From Paenibacillus chitinolyticus NBRC 15660 (GTDB taxonomy: Bacteria; Bacillota; Bacilli; Paenibacillales; NBRC-103111): a DNA stretch of 64,000 nt. Made by a program: the position numbers and the translations under genes. Below are positions 60,039 to 64,000 of the stretch, one piece after another. The stretch is taken from assembly GCF_000739915.1 (NCBI RefSeq), contig NZ_BBJT01000002.1, forward strand, positions 682,001 through 746,000. The letters run 5' to 3'. The notes beneath the pieces were generated by a model, which was not told where the DNA came from, searched no databases, and worked only from the letters and a program-made list of their open reading frames with translations. How positions within the stretch are numbered: the stretch's first letter is position 1; each line of letters starts with the position of its first letter.

Positions 60039-60190
60039 TCAAGCATCGGCCGCACACCGGAACCCGATATTCCCGGCGGAGCTGTCCGGCGTGCTTTTAT
60101 TCCTTGCGGCTGCCCGGTACCGGTTGCAGTAGATTTGTGGCAGAGATAGGAGCCTCCGCGCATAACGCGGCTATCCCCGGAAGCCGGCCC
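60039..60190 (-). pseudogene. Fragment of a formylglycine-generating enzyme/SUMF1-domain gene
   Basis: Minus-strand reading from 60190 gives [20 protein letters not shown], then after a one-base frameshift near 60131-60134 [20 protein letters not shown] and [10 protein letters not shown]-stop at 60039. These are the last 45-50 residues of sulfatase-modifying (FGE) proteins, including both active-site cysteine positions (SYLCH, YCNRYR). An in-frame TAA sits just upstream of GPASG, and no WEWC-type region precedes it. The rest of 59951-60277 has no gene. Confidence 0.8.
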
Positions 60191-60277
60191 TTACGGGTTG
60201 TCGGAGGGGCCCGATGAGAGCTTATCCTCCCGCAAAACGATCTCCCTATGCCTATTTTCCTGTCTTCCCGGTAAATG

Positions 60278-60308
60278 TAAGTAAAGAGAGCCGCTTCCGG
60301 TCATACTA
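60278..60308 (+). promoter_or_regulatory. Sigma-G-like promoter of the second ger operon
   Basis: CATACTA (60302-60308) is a perfect sigma-G -10. TAAGTA (60278-60283) 18 bases upstream matches four of six bases of the TGAATA-type -35. It lies 37 bases before the start codon, fitting forespore expression. Confidence 0.65.
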
Positions 60309-60345
60309 AGGGGACCAAGCCCTCGAGGGAGGACGTGTCGGACTA

Positions 60346-61848
60346 ATGCCTGATTTTACCATCCGCAGCTTTAATGATTTCAAAACCTATTGTTCCCAGG
60401 GGACTAATCAGATCCAAAGCAAAATCATCGGGATACCCGGAGAGTCTTACGAGCTGTTTTATCTCCACCAGATGACTAACAAAGATATTCTGCACCGCGA
60501 CATTCTCCATCCGCTGCTGGAGCTCGGCGGGGGTTTCGGTCCGGATGAGCTTCTGTCGTACCTGCCCGTGGGCGCGGGCAAAAAAATCTGCGAATGGGGT
60601 GAACTCCCTTCCCTGCTTCTCGCGGGCTGGGTTTACGTTCATCCGACGGGTTTCGAAAGAGGAGTGATCCTCCAGGCCGACCAGATCCCAGCGCGGAGCT
60701 TGACATCTGCCGAGAATGAGAGCCAGATTTTCGGACCCCAGGTCAGTTTCGCGGAATCGATCGATCAGAACATGGCTCTGATCCGCAGCATCATAAACGA
60801 TCCGCTGCTCAAAACCGAACTGTTCACGATCGGTACTCAGACCAAAACCCGGACGATCATGTGCTACATGGAGGGACTCAACAATAACGCATATGCCGAA
60901 ATGGTCCGCAAACGCCTGTCTAATCTCAAGACGGACGGCATTCTGGACAGCGGCATGCTCGCCAAGCTGCTCGAAGACAATCCCGACAGCATTTTCCCCA
61001 TGTATTTCCTGACGGAAAGGCCCGACCGGACCGTCGGTTCGCTGCTCGAAGGCAAAGTGATCGTACTCGTCGGAGGCAGCCCCCGCGTCCTGATCGGTCC
61101 TTCCACGTTCATCGACTTTTTCAAAGCCGAAGAAGACCGTTACGTACACTGGCAGATGTCCGCTTTCGTGTTCACGTTGAGGATGCTCGCCGTCTTCTTC
61201 TCTATGCTGCTGACTCCCCTTTATGTGGCCGCGCTCACCTTTCATTACGAAATGATCCCGTCGGCCCTGCTCGACCCTCTTTCCAGCTCCAGGGCGAAGG
61301 TTCCTTTCCCGCCTTTATTCGAGGCTCTGCTGCTTGAATTCATCATTGAGCTTCTGCGGGAAGCGGGAGCGAGACTGCCGACCAAAGTCGGACAGACGAT
61401 GGGCATCGTAGGTGGTATCGTCATCGGGCAAGCCGCCGTTCAGGCCGGGTTCACAAGCAACCTGCTTATCATGATCGTCGCGCTCGGCGCGCTGGCCTCC
61501 TTCACTTCCCCGGGATATATGATGGGAACGGCCGTCCGGATTCTCCGCTTCCCCATGATCATGATCGCCGGATTCTGGGGCGGGGTCGGCATCGTCACCG
61601 CCGCGTCTTTTCTGCTTATCCATCTCTTGAGGCTCACGTCGCTCGGCACACCGTACCTGAAGCCGTTTTATCCGTTTGATAACTCCGAATTTACCGAGTT
61701 GTTTATCAGACGGCCTTACGGCAAATTCATGGACAAACTTGTCAAAACCTTCTCTTTCCAAGCCCGGAAAAAGAAAGGGGTCAACTCCGAAACTCCGGAC
61801 AACAGGCAAAATATAGATTTGTTCGAACAATTCCAAGAAGAAAACTAG
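60346..61848 (+). CDS. Spore germination receptor A subunit, second copy (GerA/GerKA family)
   Basis: 500 residues with the same plan as the A subunit at 5961. The soluble N-terminal domain is followed by FPPLFEALLLEFIIELLREA, GARLPTKVGQTMGIVGGIVI and the membrane segments. The soluble domains of the two A subunits have diverged far more than the membrane part, suggesting different germinants or partners. ATG 60346 follows GGAGG by 13 bases. First gene of the operon. Confidence 0.93.
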   Translation: MPDFTIRSFNDFKTYCSQGTNQIQSKIIGIPGESYELFYLHQMTNKDILHRDILHPLLELGGGFGPDELLSYLPVGAGKKICEWGELPSLLLAGWVYVHPTGFERGVILQADQIPARSLTSAENESQIFGPQVSFAESIDQNMALIRSIINDPLLKTELFTIGTQTKTRTIMCYMEGLNNNAYAEMVRKRLSNLKTDGILDSGMLAKLLEDNPDSIFPMYFLTERPDRTVGSLLEGKVIVLVGGSPRVLIGPSTFIDFFKAEEDRYVHWQMSAFVFTLRMLAVFFSMLLTPLYVAALTFHYEMIPSALLDPLSSSRAKVPFPPLFEALLLEFIIELLREAGARLPTKVGQTMGIVGGIVIGQAAVQAGFTSNLLIMIVALGALASFTSPGYMMGTAVRILRFPMIMIAGFWGGVGIVTAASFLLIHLLRLTSLGTPYLKPFYPFDNSEFTELFIRRPYGKFMDKLVKTFSFQARKKKGVNSETPDNRQNIDLFEQFQEEN

Positions 61849-61857
61849 GTGACTGAC

Positions 61858-62973
61858 ATGAACAGCTATCCGGAATCTCCCCATATTTCACTGCGCGCCT
61901 ATCTGCTTTTCTTTATCATTACGACTGCCCAGGTAGGTGTGGGAGGGGCCAGCTTTCAACGCAAAATTTACAAAATGGCCGGCCAGGATTCATGGGTTAC
62001 CGTCCTGATCGCCGGACTATTCTGCCATCTTGTTATCGTCGCCATGTTCTCCTTTCTCAAAAAATACCCGGGCAAGGATCTCTACGGTATTCAGAAAGAA
62101 GCTTTCGGAAAATGGCTGGGCGGCGTAATGAGTTTTATTTATGCGGCTTACCTGATCCTTATCGCTTTGACGATTCTCCGGAATTATGCGGAAATTGTGC
62201 AGACGTGGATTTTTCCGGACATTTCTCCCTGGTTCCTGGCCCTTATGGTTCTTGCCCTCGCGTTGTACGGTGTGCTCGGAGGCATCAGAGTGATTACCGG
62301 GATCGGATTAGTAAGCGTTCTGATTATAACCTTAGAGATGCTGCTGTTCTACTATCCCCTGCAATACGCGAATTGGGGATATCTGCTCCCCGTCATGAAT
62401 CATTCTCCGTTGGAACTTCTGAAAGGAACGGAAGAGATCTCCTTCTCGGTTGTCGGTTTTGAACTGCTGATGTTTGTTTTTCCTTTTATACGGGATACAA
62501 ACAAAGCGCCGAAATACGCACATTTCGCCATTCTGTTTACTACGGGTACTTATCTCATTTACATGTTTACGGCGCTTGTCTATTTCAGCGGAGGACAGCT
62601 TATCCACACCATTTGGCCGACTTTGACTCTGCTGAAAATCGTGGAATTTCCCTTTATCGAGCGCGTCGAATATATTACGGTTTCGCTCTATCTCATCGGA
62701 ATTCTGCCGAACGTGATGCTGTATATATGGTCGGCCTCCCGCGGTATTCCGAAGATGAGCCCGCTGAAGGAAAAAGCGGCCCTTTACCTCGTCGTCGGTT
62801 TTTTGTTTGTGATTTGCACGTTTTTCAGCAGCAGACTTGAAATTAAGCGGCTGAACGAAATAGCCGGTCAAATAAGCATATACATGGCTTTTGTGTATCC
62901 GCTCCTGCTGAGCATGCTCTTGTTCTTCAAAAGACGGGTCTCACAGCCCAGGAACGGAGGTGATTCCCGTTGA
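61858..62973 (+). CDS. Spore germination receptor B subunit, second copy (GerKB family)
   Basis: 371 residues, about ten hydrophobic segments. AYLLFFIITTAQVGVGGASF at the start and LLKIVEFPFIERVEYITVSL later are family-typical. ATG 61858 follows AGGTG by 6 bases and is chosen over the GTG at 61849 that abuts the A-gene stop. It overlaps the C gene by 4 bases. Confidence 0.9.
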   Translation: MNSYPESPHISLRAYLLFFIITTAQVGVGGASFQRKIYKMAGQDSWVTVLIAGLFCHLVIVAMFSFLKKYPGKDLYGIQKEAFGKWLGGVMSFIYAAYLILIALTILRNYAEIVQTWIFPDISPWFLALMVLALALYGVLGGIRVITGIGLVSVLIITLEMLLFYYPLQYANWGYLLPVMNHSPLELLKGTEEISFSVVGFELLMFVFPFIRDTNKAPKYAHFAILFTTGTYLIYMFTALVYFSGGQLIHTIWPTLTLLKIVEFPFIERVEYITVSLYLIGILPNVMLYIWSASRGIPKMSPLKEKAALYLVVGFLFVICTFFSSRLEIKRLNEIAGQISIYMAFVYPLLLSMLLFFKRRVSQPRNGGDSR

Positions 62974-64000
62974 AAATTCGCCGGCTTTGCCTGCTGGCCC
63001 TTGTGACGGTTCTGGCTGCGACGGGATGTGTGGAGCGGCGGATTTTCGAAAGACTCGGTCTCGTGGTGGCGCTGGGTTACGACAAAGGCCAAGGCAGCAT
63101 CCTCAGCGGCACATCCGTCATGTATACCCTGGATAAAGAATCCGGTCACCGGGCTACGATTCTGGCCAACCAGGCTAATACGACCAAAAAACTGCGGGAG
63201 GACCAAAACCGCAAATCATCCAAAAAGCTGATGCTGGGCCAACTGCGCGTCGTATTATACGAGGAAGCGATCGCCCGCGACGGGCTGATCGATCTCATCG
63301 ATTCCCTGATCCGCGATCCTTCCATCGGCACAAAAATATATTTGGGCGTCAGCACCGAGAAAAGTGCCGATCTTCTCCAGTATCCGTACCGGGACATCCG
63401 TAATATCGGAACGTATCTTTACGATACGATCAAGCAGAATGTGCTGGAAGGACAGATTATTTCACCTACGCTTCATGAATTTCTGCGAGATTATTATTCC
63501 GCCGGCAAAGATCCCGTTCTTCCCGTTTTTGTCCGCAAGGGGGAAACGATCGCGACCGCAAAGACGGCCCTGTTCCAATCCGACAAAATGGTCGGGATGC
63601 TGTCCAGCAGCGACGCCGCTTATCTGAAGCTGATCCGCAACCGGTTCAAGGCCGGCACCTTCGAACTTAAGCTCGACAAGAAGAAGCTGGAGCCTTATTT
63701 GAACGAAAATAACGCGGACCGGCGGGAGCATATTCATGTGGTCGTCCGGATTGTCGGTAACAAGCAGAAAATCCGCCTGACGGACCGGGAAAAACCCGCT
63801 TTCGACCTGAACATGAAGCTGAAGTTTGCTCTCGAGGAGATTTCCGCCGAAATAAATTTAACCGAGCCCCAGGTGACGCGCACGATAGAGAAGCTCGTAA
63901 CCGACGAATTCACGAAGAAAATGGAAAGCGTGCTCGCCAAAATGACGGATTTAAAAACAGATCCCGTCGGCTTCGGGGAGATTTACCGCCAGTCGCTTCG
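62970..64000 (+). CDS. Spore germination receptor C subunit, second copy (GerKC family), partial at window end
   Basis: TTG at 62970, in a TTGA overlap with the B-gene stop and 7 bases after GGAGGTGA, opens a frame that runs off the window after about 343 codons. The signal peptide KIRRLCLLALVTVLAATGC ends in lipobox AATGC, so it is a lipoprotein. ERLGLVVALGYDKGQGS, DSLIRDPSIGTKIYLGVS and LHEFLRDYYSAGKDPVLP fit the Ger(x)C family. Confidence 0.92.
   Translation, partial: MKIRRLCLLALVTVLAATGCVERRIFERLGLVVALGYDKGQGSILSGTSVMYTLDKESGHRATILANQANTTKKLREDQNRKSSKKLMLGQLRVVLYEEAIARDGLIDLIDSLIRDPSIGTKIYLGVSTEKSADLLQYPYRDIRNIGTYLYDTIKQNVLEGQIISPTLHEFLRDYYSAGKDPVLPVFVRKGETIATAKTALFQSDKMVGMLSSSDAAYLKLIRNRFKAGTFELKLDKKKLEPYLNENNADRREHIHVVVRIVGNKQKIRLTDREKPAFDLNMKLKFALEEISAEINLTEPQVTRTIEKLVTDEFTKKMESVLAKMTDLKTDPVGFGEIYRQSL

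Noticed and set aside
60343-61245. 300-codon minus-strand ORF
   Set aside because: Antisense to the second ger A gene; no family motifs.
1-64000. CRISPR arrays, tRNA/rRNA genes, IS elements, prophage
   Set aside because: No regular spaced repeats, no tRNA-like cloverleaf, no transposase or phage structural genes were seen on either strand.

Overview
The window looks like a chromosomal segment of an endospore-forming, moderately GC-rich Firmicute, most likely in the Paenibacillaceae. The evidence is two GerA-type germinant receptor operons (A-B-C order), an S-layer-homology protein fused to a GH18 domain, B. subtilis-like odhAB, tmrB, glsA, ykhA, ywaF, yqkE and ybcI-type genes, strong AGGAGG ribosome binding sites, and many GTG/TTG starts and intrinsic terminators. 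No tRNA, rRNA, CRISPR array, insertion sequence or prophage was seen.

Layout. 0-5 kb: the end of an unknown gene behind an attenuator-like leader, then odhB-odhA (2-oxoglutarate dehydrogenase) on the minus strand. 5-10 kb: an MBL hydrolase gene with an in-frame stop, then the first ger operon. 10-17 kb: a YdjM-like gene with an SOS-box-like operator, a lone Sensor-domain protein, a tmrB / unknown / low-MW phosphatase operon, a PPOX flavoprotein, an erythromycin-esterase-like secreted enzyme and a MOP-type exporter. 17-22.6 kb: a four-gene operon of type III polyketide synthase, methyltransferase, FAD oxidoreductase and MMPL exporter. 23-30 kb: YdcF, a FadR-type regulator with a CynX-like transporter, a NiaP-like transporter with a structured leader, DUF1003, glutaminase, and a GAF histidine kinase whose catalytic residues are missing.

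30.4-40.0 kb holds the most interesting block: nine tightly packed minus-strand genes, several with 4-bp overlaps. In transcription order they are a KAS III-like synthase, ATP-grasp ligase A, an OleD-like short-chain reductase, an MBL hydrolase, a PaaK/F390-synthetase-like adenylating enzyme, paralogous ATP-grasp ligase B, an SMI1/KNR4 protein, a GNAT-like acyltransferase and a Rieske oxygenase. The set reads as a biosynthetic pathway: acyl condensation, keto reduction, carboxylate activation, amide ligation, acyl transfer and oxygenation. I do not recognise its product.

40-64 kb: a glycosyltransferase-like protein with a GDP-mannose pyrophosphorylase, an alpha/beta hydrolase divergent from a broken WYL regulator, an FGGY kinase, GIY-YIG and GGDEF proteins, an SLH-GH18 protein coupled to an M15 peptidase, a deoxyribosyltransferase-like protein, several small unknowns, a MerR-thioredoxin pair with a classic 20-bp-spacer promoter, ArsR, YqkE, a decayed formylglycine-generating-enzyme fragment, and a second ger operon behind a sigma-G-like promoter that runs off the window.

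All annotations come from reading the sequence. Family names rest on recognised motifs and recalled homologues, not on database searches.
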